A program made the translations under genes and the position numbers. Below, piece by piece: positions 1 through 7,857 of a DNA stretch of 64,000 nucleotides. Under the pieces are notes generated by a model. It searched no databases. It was not told the DNA's origin and saw only the letters and a program-made list of their open reading frames with translations. How positions within the stretch are numbered: position 1 is the stretch's first letter; each line of letters starts with the position of its first letter. This stretch comes from SCTG01 sp964384595 (GTDB taxonomy: Bacteria > Nitrospirota > Nitrospiria > Nitrospirales > NS-4), in NCBI GenBank assembly GCA_964384595.1, contig CAYLLY010000005.1, positions 1-64,000 of the forward strand, in the 5' to 3' direction.

Positions 1-208
1 GGATCAGGGCATCGAGGTCCGGCGGCTGCACGACGACGGTCACCCCGAGTTTCGCCAGCTCGTCGGCCCGCGGCCCGCCCGCCCGCAAGCCGCAGGCGAA
101 CAACTCGAACCGGGACCGGTCGAGGTACTTGCTGAAGACCTGGATGGTCTTCTCCGTTCCCCCGATCCCCAGTTGATTGCAGGCCTGGAGGACGCGGATT
201 TTTGCCAT
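1..208 (-). CDS. Glycosyltransferase family 4/1, N-terminal fragment
   Basis: Partial gene running off the left edge; only about the first 69 residues are present. It starts MAKIRVLQACNQLGIGGTEK, the usual N-terminus of GT-B glycosyltransferases of family 4, with a Gly-rich loop at residues 14-17 that contacts the acceptor or nucleotide. It lies 8 bp downstream of rfbB in the same direction, so it probably adds a sugar during O-antigen or LPS core assembly at the cytoplasmic face of the inner membrane. Donor and acceptor cannot be told from this fragment. Confidence 0.7.
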   Translation of the reverse strand, partial: MAKIRVLQACNQLGIGGTEKTIQVFSKYLDRSRFELFACGLRAGGPRADELAKLGVTVVVQPPDLDALI

Positions 209-216
209 CCCGTGCC

Positions 217-1242
217 CTACCGCCCTCCCTGCGCGTCCCTGAGCCGGGTTCCGTACATCGTTTCGTAGTACGCCCGGAACTCGCCGGACTTGATCTTGTG
301 CCACCACCAGGCGTTGTCGCGGTACCAAGCGACCGTGGCCTTCAAGGCCTCGTCGAAGGGGAAACGCGGCGCCCATCCAAGCTTCGCGATCTTCCCGCTG
401 TCGAGCGCGTACCGGCGGTCATGGCCGGGGCGATCCGTCACGTGCCGCAGCAGGGACCGGGGTTTGCCGAGGAGCCCCAGGATGGCTTCGGCCACGTCGC
501 GGTTCGGGCGTTCCTCGCCGGTGCCCAGGTTGTACACATGTCCCGGCTCGCCCTTCGCGAGCGCCAGCGCGATGCCCTCGCAATGATCCTGCACGTAGAG
601 CCAGTCCCGCTGCTGGAGCCCATCTCCGTAGAGCGGCAACGGCTGGTCCTCAATGGCATTCGTCACGAACAAGGGAATGAATTTCTCGGGATACTGGTTG
701 GGGCCGAAGGTATTGCTGCCGCGCGTCACCAGGACCGGCAGGCCGTACGTGGTGAAATAACTCAACGCCAGCAAGTCCCCCGCAGCCTTGCTGGCCGCGT
801 ACGGGCTGCGCGGGGCCAGCGGGTCGAACTCCTTCGAGCGGCCGCTCGGCACGTCGCCGTATACTTCATCGGTGCTGACCTGCACGAACCGCCGGACGCC
901 GGACGTCCGCGCCGCCTCCAGCAGCACGGAAGTCCCGACGACGTCGGTCCTGACGAACCCTCCCGGCTCCACGATCGAGCGATCGACGTGGGTTTCCGCG
1001 GCGCAATTCACGACGGCCTCGATCCGGTGCTCCCGCATGACCCGGTCCACGAGCGCGGCGTCGCAGATGTCGCCGTGGACGAAGCGGTAGCGGGAAAGGC
1101 CGCCGAGGTCCTTCAGGTTGTCGAGATTGCCGGAGTATCGGAGCGCGTCCAGATTGACGACCTGGGCCTCGCCGTCGGTCAACAGATGACGGATCAAGTG
1201 CGAGCCGATGAAGCCGGCGCCGCCTGTCACCAAAATTCGCAT
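217..1242 (-). CDS. rfbB: dTDP-glucose 4,6-dehydratase
   Basis: 341 residues, full length for the family. It converts dTDP-glucose to dTDP-4-keto-6-deoxyglucose, the second step towards dTDP-rhamnose and related sugars. The Rossmann NAD motif GGAGFIG is at residues 7-13; the catalytic Thr-Asp-Glu is at 124-126 and the YxxxK pair at Tyr148/Lys152, all intact. It follows rfbA, whose product makes its substrate. rfbC and rfbD are not in the window. There is no good Shine-Dalgarno before the ATG, which is preceded by a heptad-repeat element. Confidence 0.95.
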   Translation of the reverse strand: MRILVTGGAGFIGSHLIRHLLTDGEAQVVNLDALRYSGNLDNLKDLGGLSRYRFVHGDICDAALVDRVMREHRIEAVVNCAAETHVDRSIVEPGGFVRTDVVGTSVLLEAARTSGVRRFVQVSTDEVYGDVPSGRSKEFDPLAPRSPYAASKAAGDLLALSYFTTYGLPVLVTRGSNTFGPNQYPEKFIPLFVTNAIEDQPLPLYGDGLQQRDWLYVQDHCEGIALALAKGEPGHVYNLGTGEERPNRDVAEAILGLLGKPRSLLRHVTDRPGHDRRYALDSGKIAKLGWAPRFPFDEALKATVAWYRDNAWWWHKIKSGEFRAYYETMYGTRLRDAQGGR

Positions 1243-1248
1243 GAAGAC

Positions 1249-1370
1249 CGTTACTCGTTATTCGTTAATCGTTGCAAAAGAACCTTCCCCCAAAAGACTG
1301 CTCAAACGTTCACACATGCGGCAAGAACAACTCCTCTTCACGGTTCACGGTTCACGATTAACGTTTAACG
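1249..1370. repeat. Heptad inverted-repeat element a (rfbA/rfbB junction)
   Basis: The left arm holds CGTTA-type 7-bp units (CGTTACT, CGTTATT, CGTTAAT) and the right arm their reverse complements, with a central unique spacer of about 75 bp. The right arm gives rfbA its final CGT TAA (Arg-stop). First of seven related elements, all confined to the LPS operon. Confidence 0.85.
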
Positions 1371-2099
1371 ATCTAATTTGTTCGCGCCGGTCTGGGCAAC
1401 CAGATTATTCGCCAGTTTCAGCGACTCGAAGGTCCCCGCGTCGGTCCACCACCCGTCCAGGATGTCCCACGTCAGCCGACCGCGATCGAGATAGGCGTTA
1501 TTCACATCGGTGATCTCCAGTTCGCCGCGCGCGGAGGGCTTCAGCGTCCGGATGATATCAAACACCTCATGGTCGTAAAAGTAGATGCCGGTGGTGATAT
1601 AGGGAGACTTCGGTTCCTTCGGTTTTTCCTCGATCTTGACCAGGCGGTCCCCTTCCAGCACGGCCACGCCGAATCGCTGGGGATCTTTGACTTCCTTGAG
1701 AAGAATCTTGGCGCCCCCGTTCTGCTTTTCGTAGGCCCGGGCGGCGGCGATGATGTTCTTCTCGATGATGTTGTCGCCCAGGACCACGCAGACCGGCTCC
1801 CGGTTCACGAAATACTCGGCCAGGCTCAAGGCCGCCGCGATGCCGCCCTCGCCTTCCTGATAGGTATAGTTCAGGTGCTGCAGGCCGAACTCCTGCCCGT
1901 TGCCCAGGAGCCGCAGGAAATCGCCCGCGCTGTTGCCGCCCGTCACCAGCAGGATATCGCGAATGCCCGCGTTCACCAGCGTCTGGATCGGGTAGTAGAT
2001 CATGGGCTTGTCGTAGACGGGCAGGAGATGCTTGTTCGTCACCTTCGTCAACGGGTGCAGCCGCGAGCCCAGTCCACCCGCCAGGATTACACCCTTCAT
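1365..2099 (-). CDS. rfbA: Glucose-1-phosphate thymidylyltransferase-like nucleotidyltransferase
   Basis: 244 residues. The N-terminus MKGVILAGGLGSRLHPLT carries the nucleotide-binding signature of sugar-phosphate nucleotidyltransferases, followed by the conserved NKHLLPVYDKPMIYYP segment. It should join dTTP and glucose-1-phosphate to give dTDP-glucose for RfbB, encoded next. It is shorter than classical RmlA (about 290 residues), lacking the C-terminal allosteric extension; this short form is common. The last codons (LDR-stop) run into the heptad repeat. Substrate specificity is inferred from the rfbB neighbour. Confidence 0.88.
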   Translation of the reverse strand: MKGVILAGGLGSRLHPLTKVTNKHLLPVYDKPMIYYPIQTLVNAGIRDILLVTGGNSAGDFLRLLGNGQEFGLQHLNYTYQEGEGGIAAALSLAEYFVNREPVCVVLGDNIIEKNIIAAARAYEKQNGGAKILLKEVKDPQRFGVAVLEGDRLVKIEEKPKEPKSPYITTGIYFYDHEVFDIIRTLKPSARGELEITDVNNAYLDRGRLTWDILDGWWTDAGTFESLKLANNLVAQTGANKLDR

Positions 2100-2115
2100 C
2101 GTGTCTGGTCTCCCT

Positions 2116-2871
2116 TCATGCCGAAACCCGGCTCCGCTCCCACAGCTTGGCGTACTTGACGAACGTATAGTAGGCGTAGAGCAGTGAGAGGATCAATCCC
2201 GGCATCCCGTCCCGGAATCCCTGCCGCAACCCGTACATCTTGAAAAAGGTGAAAACCGGGTGGGTGACCAATTGATGCGCGCGGAACCGCCGCCCGCTCT
2301 TCGCCATCTGTTCCGCCATGAGCGAGGAGTACCGGCTCATCTTCCGCAGGTACTCGCCCAGGTCGCGAAACGGATACTGCAGGGCATGGCTTTTCAGGTA
2401 GGCGGTCGTCCCCGTCGCCTCGAAGCCCTCATGCACGAGGTCGTCGCGGTACCGGAGCCGGTGCTTGTTGAAGAACTGCGGCTGGCGGTAATCCGGATAC
2501 CATCCGCAGTAGCGGATCCACCGGCCGAGAAACAGGTTCTTGCGGGGGACGAAGAAGGCGTCAGCCCGCGGGCCCCGCGCGAGCTCGCCCCGGATTTCCT
2601 CGCGCAGCTCGTCCGTCACGCGCTCGTCGGCATCGATGCTCAGCACCCAGTCGTGCGCCACCAATTCCAGCGCGCGGTTCCGAAGCTTGCCGAACCCCGC
2701 AAAGTCGCACTGGTAGATCTTGTCCGTGTACTCCCGGCAGATCTGCTCCGTCCGATCGGTGCTGTGGGAGTCCAGCACCACGATCTCGTCGGCCCATTTC
2801 ATGCTTTCCAGGGCTTCCCGGATTTTCCCTTCCTCGTTGAACGTGAGGACGTAGGCCGACAGCTTAGACAT
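2116..2871 (-). CDS. Glycosyltransferase family 2, LPS core type (WaaE/KdtX-like)
   Basis: 251 residues starting MSKLSAYVLTFNEEGKIREA. The GT-A fold is shown by the N-terminal nucleotide-binding strand, LDSHSTDRT near residue 34, and the DxD-like SIDADER near 72. The C-terminal part resembles the beta-1,4-glucosyltransferase WaaE/KdtX group that decorates inner-core heptose. I chose the ATG at 2871; the frame stays open further upstream, but that part overlaps the heptosyltransferase gene. The gene overlaps its upstream neighbour by 8 bp, so they are probably translationally coupled. Confidence 0.85.
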   Translation of the reverse strand: MSKLSAYVLTFNEEGKIREALESMKWADEIVVLDSHSTDRTEQICREYTDKIYQCDFAGFGKLRNRALELVAHDWVLSIDADERVTDELREEIRGELARGPRADAFFVPRKNLFLGRWIRYCGWYPDYRQPQFFNKHRLRYRDDLVHEGFEATGTTAYLKSHALQYPFRDLGEYLRKMSRYSSLMAEQMAKSGRRFRAHQLVTHPVFTFFKMYGLRQGFRDGMPGLILSLLYAYYTFVKYAKLWERSRVSA

Positions 2872-3880
2872 CGGCCACCTGAATGGGCAGCGCGCGCGCC
2901 AGCACGCGGGTGATCCGCTCGGCCACGGCCTCGACCGTGACGCGGTCCAGGCAGTCCCAGTAGGGACACGCCTCATAGATGCACTTCTCGCAGGTCGGGA
3001 CATCGGGCCGGAGCACGACCCCTGTGCCCAGCGGCTGCCAGCGGGTCGGGGATTGATTGCGGCGGGGGTCGAAGATGCTGACCGTCGGGACTCCCAGCGC
3101 GGCGGCGATGTGCATCGGCCCGGTGGACATGGACACCACCACATGACTGTCGACGATCACCGCCATCACCTGCCGAAGCGTCAGTTCCCCCATGAGGTCG
3201 CTGACGCCGGCCGGCCATGCGGAGACCTGCGCGTCGGCCCGGAGTTTGTCCCGCTCCGCCGCGCTTCCCGTCAACAACACCCGGCGTCCCTCGCGGGCCA
3301 ATCGCAGAACGAGGTCCCGGAAGTGGACCGGCTTCCACACGCGGCTGGAAAACCCGCCGGGATGGACCACCACGCGGAGCGCCGGCTCCCCGCCCAGAAG
3401 ACTTCGCGCCCACTCACGCTCCCCGGCAGTGACCACCAGGCGCGGCGCAGCGATCTCGCCGGGCGACAGCCCCAGCCCCTGGAGCAAGCCGACATTGTAC
3501 GCGCTTTCATGGCGGGCGAAATCGCGACGGTGCTCGTAGACCCGCCGGTTGAGCAGCCAGGAATACCACCGGTACCCCGTGCCGACCCGCAGCGGCACGC
3601 GCGCCAGCCAAGCCGCCGTCATGAGCCGGCGAAATGGCTTAAGGAAGATCGCGGCATCAACATCTTTCCGGAACAGACGAACGAGCTCGCCCAGCGTCTC
3701 CTGTCCCGCCACGGTCCGCACCGCATCGAGGTCCGGATGGTGCGCCAGGACCGGCGCAGCATAGACGCTCGACAGAAAGCTCACGCGCGCTGACGGCATT
3801 GCACGACGCAGTTCCGTCGCCACGGGAAGCGACAGGATCTCATCCCCGATCCCGTCCGGCCTGACGAGCAGGATATTCAC
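2864..3880 (-). CDS. GT9 heptosyltransferase (LPS core)
   Basis: 338 residues beginning with a GTG that overlaps the stop of the Trm112-like gene (GTGA), the arrangement expected for coupled translation. N-terminal NILLVRPDGIGDEIL is the GT9 signature; SMSTGPMHIAAALGVPTVSIFDP near the C-terminus is the ADP-heptose-binding motif. It should move heptose from ADP-heptose to the LPS inner core on the cytoplasmic face. The tail has a Cys-rich stretch (CEKCIYEACPYWDC), also seen in the other two GT9 proteins here. Which heptose it adds cannot be told. Confidence 0.88.
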   Translation of the reverse strand: MNILLVRPDGIGDEILSLPVATELRRAMPSARVSFLSSVYAAPVLAHHPDLDAVRTVAGQETLGELVRLFRKDVDAAIFLKPFRRLMTAAWLARVPLRVGTGYRWYSWLLNRRVYEHRRDFARHESAYNVGLLQGLGLSPGEIAAPRLVVTAGEREWARSLLGGEPALRVVVHPGGFSSRVWKPVHFRDLVLRLAREGRRVLLTGSAAERDKLRADAQVSAWPAGVSDLMGELTLRQVMAVIVDSHVVVSMSTGPMHIAAALGVPTVSIFDPRRNQSPTRWQPLGTGVVLRPDVPTCEKCIYEACPYWDCLDRVTVEAVAERITRVLARALPIQVADV

Positions 3881-4047
3881 GCGAGCTTGACGGCCTCGTC
3901 GATCAGCATGACCGGAATATCGTCCTTGATCGGATACATCAGCTTGCAGGCCTGGCAGACCAGCCCGTCGCCTTTGTCGGTCAGCTTGATGTCGCCCTTG
4001 CACTTGGGACAGGCCAGGATCGCTAACAGTTCCTTGTCGATTGGCAT
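3877..4047 (-). CDS. Trm112-like zinc-ribbon protein (UPF0434)
   Basis: 56 residues, MPIDKELLAILACPKCKGDI... with two Cys pairs (CPKC and CQAC) forming one zinc ribbon, full length for the bacterial Trm112/YcaR family. In other bacteria such proteins sit beside lpxK or kdsB; eukaryotic relatives activate methyltransferases, but the bacterial role is unsettled. Its ATG abuts the assembly gap. The 55 bp on the far side of the gap repeat the first 55 bp of this gene and are followed by a good GGAGG site, so the gene is intact and the gap is spurious. Confidence 0.85.
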   Translation of the reverse strand: MPIDKELLAILACPKCKGDIKLTDKGDGLVCQACKLMYPIKDDIPVMLIDEAVKLA

Positions 4048-4202
4048 NNNNNNNNNNNNNNNNNNNNNNNNNNNNNNNNNNNNNNNNNNNNNNNNNNNNN
4101 NNNNNNNNNNNNNNNNNNNNNNNNNNNNNNNNNNNNNNNNNNNNNNNCGCCCTTGCACTTGGGACAGGCCAGGATCGCTAACAGTTCCTTGTCGATTGGC
4201 AT
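3993..4202. repeat. 55-bp exact duplication across the gap (assembly artefact)
   Basis: 3993-4047 and 4148-4202 are identical over 55 bp. This is what de Bruijn assemblers leave when two contigs that share a k-mer end are scaffolded without merging (k=55 is a common setting). Collapsing the copies restores a Trm112-like gene with a GGAGG site about 8 nt before its ATG. Confidence 0.85.
4048..4147. other. Assembly gap (100 Ns)
   Basis: Exactly 100 Ns joining two contigs. Both contig ends carry the same 55 bp (3993-4047 and 4148-4202), so the true sequence is probably continuous with that segment present once. Confidence 0.97.
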
Positions 4203-4219
4203 GTACTTTCCTCCATAAT

Positions 4220-4312
4220 CGTTAACCGTTATTCGTTATACGTTAATCGTGGGATTTGATTAAAGCCGTATAGAGCATTTCGGTTTACCGTTTAACGATT
4301 AACGTTTAACGT
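4220..4312. repeat. Heptad inverted-repeat element b
   Basis: Left arm of CGTTAAC, CGTTATT, CGTTATA and CGTTAAT units, about 40 bp of unique spacer, then the inverted right arm. The right arm encodes the last residues (TLNVNR) and TAA stop of the heptosyltransferase gene 4292-5338. Confidence 0.88.
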
Positions 4313-5338
4313 CACCTTCTGGTCCAGCAATAGAGATACCGCTTCAATTACCTGCTCCGGTCTGATCGTGGTCAAGCATTCCAACGGTACCGCGTTCGCG
4401 CAGCGCCGGCTGAAGCAGGGACTGCAGGGCACGCCGCTGCGGAGCACGCGGTGGCCGGCGCCATAGGGCCCGGTCCTGCCGGGGTCGGTCGGTCCGAACA
4501 GGGCGATGACCGGCGTGCCGACGGCCGCGGCCAGATGCATGGGACCCGAGTCGTTCGTGATGAAGACGCGCAGCCGCCGCAACAGGGCGATCAACTCCTT
4601 CATCGTCGTCCGCCCCACCAGATCGAGCGGCGCGGTCTGCATGGACCGGATCACGTCGTCTCCCGCCGACCGCTCTTCGCGGCCGCCCACGACCGCCACG
4701 CGAGCGCCGCCATGCCGCTGGAGCCAGTCGCCGACCGCCGCAAACGATCCGGCCGGCCACCGCTTCGTCATCCACCGCGCCGAGGGGTTCAGCGCCGCCA
4801 GCATCGTCCCCGTCCGGACGCCGGCGGCCGCGAGCAGCGCCTCGACCCGCGCCTCGGCTGCGGGATCGCGCGGAAGGCAAAACGCCGACGGGCCCGGCTG
4901 CTCCGGGTCGGCTCCCAGGAACCGCGCCATCAACAAATAGCGGTCCACCGCATGCATGGGCGCGTCTGGCACGGGCACACGATGCGTGTAGAACCAGGGA
5001 CTGCCCTCCCGGCCGTTCGCAAACCCGACACGGATCGCGCTCCCCGACGCCCAGCCCAGCACCGCGCTTCGCAGGAGGCCCTGCAGGTCCACCACCAGAT
5101 CAAATCGGCCCTCGCGGACCGCGCGGATCGCCGCCGGCCATCCTCCGGCCGACAAGTCCACGGCCAGCACCTCGTCGAGATCGGGATTGCCCTCCAGCAC
5201 GTCCGCCCACTCCCGTTTTACCAGCCAGGACAGCTTCGACGACGGGAACCGCCGCCGCAAGGCCGACAGGGTCGGCAGCGCGTGCACGACATCGCCCAGC
5301 GAGCTGGGCTTGACGATCAGGATACGTGAATAGTTCAT
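4292..5338 (-). CDS. waaC: LPS heptosyltransferase I-like (GT9)
   Basis: 348 residues. N-terminal MNYSRILIVKPSSLGDVVHALPTL matches the WaaC/RfaC group (KxSSLGDVVH), and FITNDSGPMHLAAAVGTPVIALFGPTDP is the ADP-heptose-binding motif. It should transfer the first L-glycero-D-manno-heptose onto Kdo2-lipid A. Both ends are shaped by heptad repeats: the ATG is directly preceded by repeat units with no Shine-Dalgarno, and the final TLNVNR-stop is repeat sequence. The name rests on similarity to WaaC; with three GT9 paralogues here the exact acceptor is not certain. Confidence 0.85.
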   Translation of the reverse strand: MNYSRILIVKPSSLGDVVHALPTLSALRRRFPSSKLSWLVKREWADVLEGNPDLDEVLAVDLSAGGWPAAIRAVREGRFDLVVDLQGLLRSAVLGWASGSAIRVGFANGREGSPWFYTHRVPVPDAPMHAVDRYLLMARFLGADPEQPGPSAFCLPRDPAAEARVEALLAAAGVRTGTMLAALNPSARWMTKRWPAGSFAAVGDWLQRHGGARVAVVGGREERSAGDDVIRSMQTAPLDLVGRTTMKELIALLRRLRVFITNDSGPMHLAAAVGTPVIALFGPTDPGRTGPYGAGHRVLRSGVPCSPCFSRRCANAVPLECLTTIRPEQVIEAVSLLLDQKVTLNVNR

Positions 5339-5397
5339 CGTTATTCGTTAATCGTTATTCGTAACACGTTTAACGTTGCACGATTAACGTTTCACGT
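5339..5397. repeat. Heptad inverted-repeat element c
   Basis: Compact version with almost no central spacer. The left arm (CGTTATT, CGTTAAT, CGTTATT) abuts the start codon of the waaC-like gene and the right arm encodes the TLIVQR-stop end of the waaF-gmhB fusion. Confidence 0.85.
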
Positions 5398-7028
5398 GTT
5401 TGCGCGGTCTCCAGAATCCATTTCACCCCTTCGGCCAGATCGCGGGCCGTGAAGTCCGGCACGAGGCCCTCGTCGGCCATGCGCGCCCGTTCCTCTTCCG
5501 GATGGTGCCCGCTCGACACGAAGACGGCCATCGCGCCGATGTGCCGGGCCAGCCCGACATCGCTGGCCTTGTCTCCGATCACGATCGCACGCTCCGGCGC
5601 GAGGCCCAGTTCCCGTTGCGCGCGGAGGACCAGGCCGGGCGCGGGCTTGCGGCAGGCGCACGCTTCATCCGGATGGTGCGGGCAGATAAAGATTCCGTCC
5701 AGCCGCGCCCCGTCCTCGGCCAGCAGCTCGCGCAACCGCAGATGGATCGCGTCCAGTTGCTCGTTCGTGATGAGTCCCCGCGCCAGCCCCGACTGGTTGG
5801 ACAGCACGACCGTCTTGAAGCCGGCCCTGTTCAAGCGCGCCACGGCCTGCCCGACGCCCGGCAGGAGGCGGAGCTGCTCCGGCTGGTTGAGGTAGCCGGG
5901 GTCGAAGTTGAGCGTGCCGTCGCGGTCCAGGTAGACCACCGGCGCCTTGCCGCCGCCTTCCGCATGCCCCGTTCCAAGCTGCCGCACGGCCGCTCCATAG
6001 ACCTCGTCAACCCCGATCCTCTGCATACAGCGGTGATCGATGGGACATTCCCTCAGCAGACAGGGAGAGCATTCCACGGGGTGACGGACCAGCTCATGGC
6101 CGGGACCGTACGGCGACGTGGTCGCCGGATTGGTCGGTCCGAAAATCGCCACCAGCGGCACGCCGAACGCCCCGGCGATGTGCATGGGGCCGGTGTCGTT
6201 GGTGATGAACAGCCGGCAGCGCTTGACCAAGGCCATCAACTGTCGCACCGTCGTCCGCCCGGAAAAGACGATAGTGGGCGCCGTCATCATCCCGGCGATG
6301 GCGGACCCCAGGTCCTCCTCCCCCTTGCCGCCGAAGATCAGCACGCACGCCTCGTGCTCGGCCGCCAAGCGGTCCGCCACCTGGGCGAAGCGCTCCGGAA
6401 GCCAGCGTTTGGCCGAGCCGTACACGGAACCGGGGTTGAGCCCGATCACGACTTGATCGGGCTTGACGCCGAATGCTTCTAAATGTTTGACCGCAGCCGC
6501 ATCCTCTCCCGGCGTCGTCCGGAGCGCCGGCGCCGCCGGCTCGGCTGGGATGCCCAGGGGCTTGAGCAACTCCAGGTAGTACTCGACCTGATGCGTGCGC
6601 CGGATCTTCGGGGTCAGCGGGACCCGATGGGTCAGCAGAAGCGAGCGCCCGTCGGTGGCATACCCATAGCGGTTGGGAATGCCGGCCAGCGCCGTAACGG
6701 CCGCGGCCTCGAACGCATTTTGCAGAAGAACCGCCAGATCGTAATGCCCACGGTTCAACTGGATCGCCAGGGACAGCTTGCCGCCCAGGCCGGCGTGCGG
6801 CCCCGGGTCGCGGTACAGCACAATGTCGTCGATGGCCGGATGGCATTGCAACAACTCGGCGACCGCCGGCTTCACCAGCAGGGCGATCCTCGCCTGCGGG
6901 AAACCTGCGCGCAGGGCCGCGAGCGCCGGCGTCGTCAGCACCGCGTCGCCGATCCAGTTCGTGCCCCGGACCAGGATGCGCTTCACCGCTCCCGGCCTGA
7001 TCAACCGTTTAAAACGACCCGCGTCCAT
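5370..7028 (-). CDS. waaF-gmhB: Heptosyltransferase II fused to heptose-bisphosphate phosphatase
   Basis: 552 residues from the ATG at 7028. Residues 1-350 are a GT9 heptosyltransferase of the WaaF type (ILVRGTNWIGDAVLTTPAL at the N-terminus; FITNDTGPMHIAGAFGVP near 275-290). From about 363 a HAD phosphatase follows with DRDGT at 368-372, SNQSG further on, and the CPHHPDEACAC zinc loop typical of GmhB. The fusion would join ADP-heptose precursor synthesis and heptose transfer in one cytosolic chain. Start choice: a GAGG site precedes 7028; the frame is open further upstream but enters the toxin gene. Its first 80 bp exist as a second diverged copy at 7858-7959. Confidence 0.9.
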   Translation of the reverse strand: MDAGRFKRLIRPGAVKRILVRGTNWIGDAVLTTPALAALRAGFPQARIALLVKPAVAELLQCHPAIDDIVLYRDPGPHAGLGGKLSLAIQLNRGHYDLAVLLQNAFEAAAVTALAGIPNRYGYATDGRSLLLTHRVPLTPKIRRTHQVEYYLELLKPLGIPAEPAAPALRTTPGEDAAAVKHLEAFGVKPDQVVIGLNPGSVYGSAKRWLPERFAQVADRLAAEHEACVLIFGGKGEEDLGSAIAGMMTAPTIVFSGRTTVRQLMALVKRCRLFITNDTGPMHIAGAFGVPLVAIFGPTNPATTSPYGPGHELVRHPVECSPCLLRECPIDHRCMQRIGVDEVYGAAVRQLGTGHAEGGGKAPVVYLDRDGTLNFDPGYLNQPEQLRLLPGVGQAVARLNRAGFKTVVLSNQSGLARGLITNEQLDAIHLRLRELLAEDGARLDGIFICPHHPDEACACRKPAPGLVLRAQRELGLAPERAIVIGDKASDVGLARHIGAMAVFVSSGHHPEEERARMADEGLVPDFTARDLAEGVKWILETAQTRETLIVQR

Positions 7029-7042
7029 TCGTCCAGTCCCTC
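6941..7042. repeat. Direct repeat copy A flanking the TA cassette
   Basis: 102 bp, about 90% identical to 7858-7959. It contains the 5' end of waaF-gmhB and a relic of the last 13 codons of lpxK (EGLDEWTRVVLNG-stop) in the overlapping frame. Copy B holds the intact lpxK end. The cassette of three small genes lies between. Confidence 0.9.
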
Positions 7043-7059
7043 GCGCCCAAACATCACGT

Positions 7060-7422
7060 TCATAGTTCACGAATTTCCCACGGGACGAGCTCGCCTGTTT
7101 CAAAGAGATCAAACAGCTTTCCGGCTGGCCTCTGTTCCCGGAAACCTTTCATCGCATCGAACCAAAGCTGTACTCGTTGTTGGATAGGAAGCCCCTGCCT
7201 GACACGCGAAATAATAACGATGCCGCGGTAGCCGGAAGGCACATCCTCAAACTCTGTGTCATGAGTGAGAAATACCAGGTCTTCTTCAGCAATACGCCTT
7301 CGTAGTTCCAAATCCCGAATGCCACGTTGTCCAAGAACGATAATATGCTCCACATCATACCCTCCAGCGCGAAGCCGATGGTAGAGCGAGAGCGGAAAAT
7401 TCTCATCCAGCAGGATCTTCAA
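7060..7422 (-). CDS. DUF5615 PIN-like toxin
   Basis: 120 residues, MKILLDENFPLSLYHRLRAGGYDVEH... The N-terminal LLDENF and the TLTHDTEFED-like segment (FLTHDTEFEDVP, near residue 51) give the conserved acidic residues of the DUF5615/Mut7-C PIN-like fold, a predicted RNase. It starts with TTG overlapping the stop of the DUF433 gene by 4 bp, the standard DUF433-DUF5615 toxin-antitoxin layout. It sits as an insertion between lpxK and waaF-gmhB and is unrelated to LPS. Confidence 0.85.
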   Translation of the reverse strand: MKILLDENFPLSLYHRLRAGGYDVEHIIVLGQRGIRDLELRRRIAEEDLVFLTHDTEFEDVPSGYRGIVIISRVRQGLPIQQRVQLWFDAMKGFREQRPAGKLFDLFETGELVPWEIREL

Positions 7423-7649
7423 GACGCCTGTTCAACCGCAGGCGGCAGATGAGCGGCAACATGAGCCGCGTATCGGAGCGCGGCGAGGATCTGCTCTCGT
7501 GTGATCTGGTAGGCTTCCTGCACCGACTCAAAACTCTCGCCGGCAGCCAGAGCGCCGACGACCGTGGCCACATCAATCCGCGTGCCGGTCAGGCAGGGCT
7601 TGCCGAACCTGACGCCGGGGTCCATCGAGATGCCAGGAAAGATTTCCAT
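7419..7649 (-). CDS. DUF433 antitoxin
   Basis: 76 residues, MEIFPGISMDPGVRFGKPCLTGTRIDVATVVGALAAGES... This is the DUF433 helix-turn-helix fold (VbhA/Xre-like small regulators) with the conserved GKPxxxGTRI motif at residues 16-24. DUF433 genes precede DUF5615 toxins and are taken as their antitoxins; the 4-bp overlap supports coupled synthesis. Confidence 0.85.
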   Translation of the reverse strand: MEIFPGISMDPGVRFGKPCLTGTRIDVATVVGALAAGESFESVQEAYQITREQILAALRYAAHVAAHLPPAVEQAS

Positions 7650-7652
7650 AGT

Positions 7653-7844
7653 TTAACCTCGCAGAATCTCGCTCAGCGTGCCAAGCTGCTCGGCTTCTTC
7701 CACAAATAGGCGCACAGCCGTCTTCAGGTTCCGCCGTGCCTCTTCCACGTCATGCCCGCAACTGGACACATCCAGCTCAGGGCAGTGAGCGACGTAGGTT
7801 TTGCCTTCCTGAAAAATAATCGCGTCAAATTCGATCGGTGTCAT
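7653..7844 (-). CDS. HicB-like antitoxin-domain protein without HicA
   Basis: 63 residues, MTPIEFDAIIFQEGKTYVAHCPELDVSSCGHDVEEARRNLKTAVRLFVEEAEQLG..., the HicB partial RNase-H-like fold (AHCPELDVSSxG motif). No HicA gene is next to it; instead it heads a DUF433-DUF5615 pair, 3 bp apart. A GGGAGG site 5 nt before its ATG touches direct repeat copy B. It may be an orphan antitoxin carried in the same cassette. Confidence 0.82.
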   Translation of the reverse strand: MTPIEFDAIIFQEGKTYVAHCPELDVSSCGHDVEEARRNLKTAVRLFVEEAEQLGTLSEILRG

Positions 7845-7857
7845 CGTCGCCTCCCTG

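Noticed and set aside
3877..4158. A 93-residue Trm112 gene reading through the Ns
   Set aside because: It is created by the gap and the 55-bp overlap; the true gene is 56 residues.
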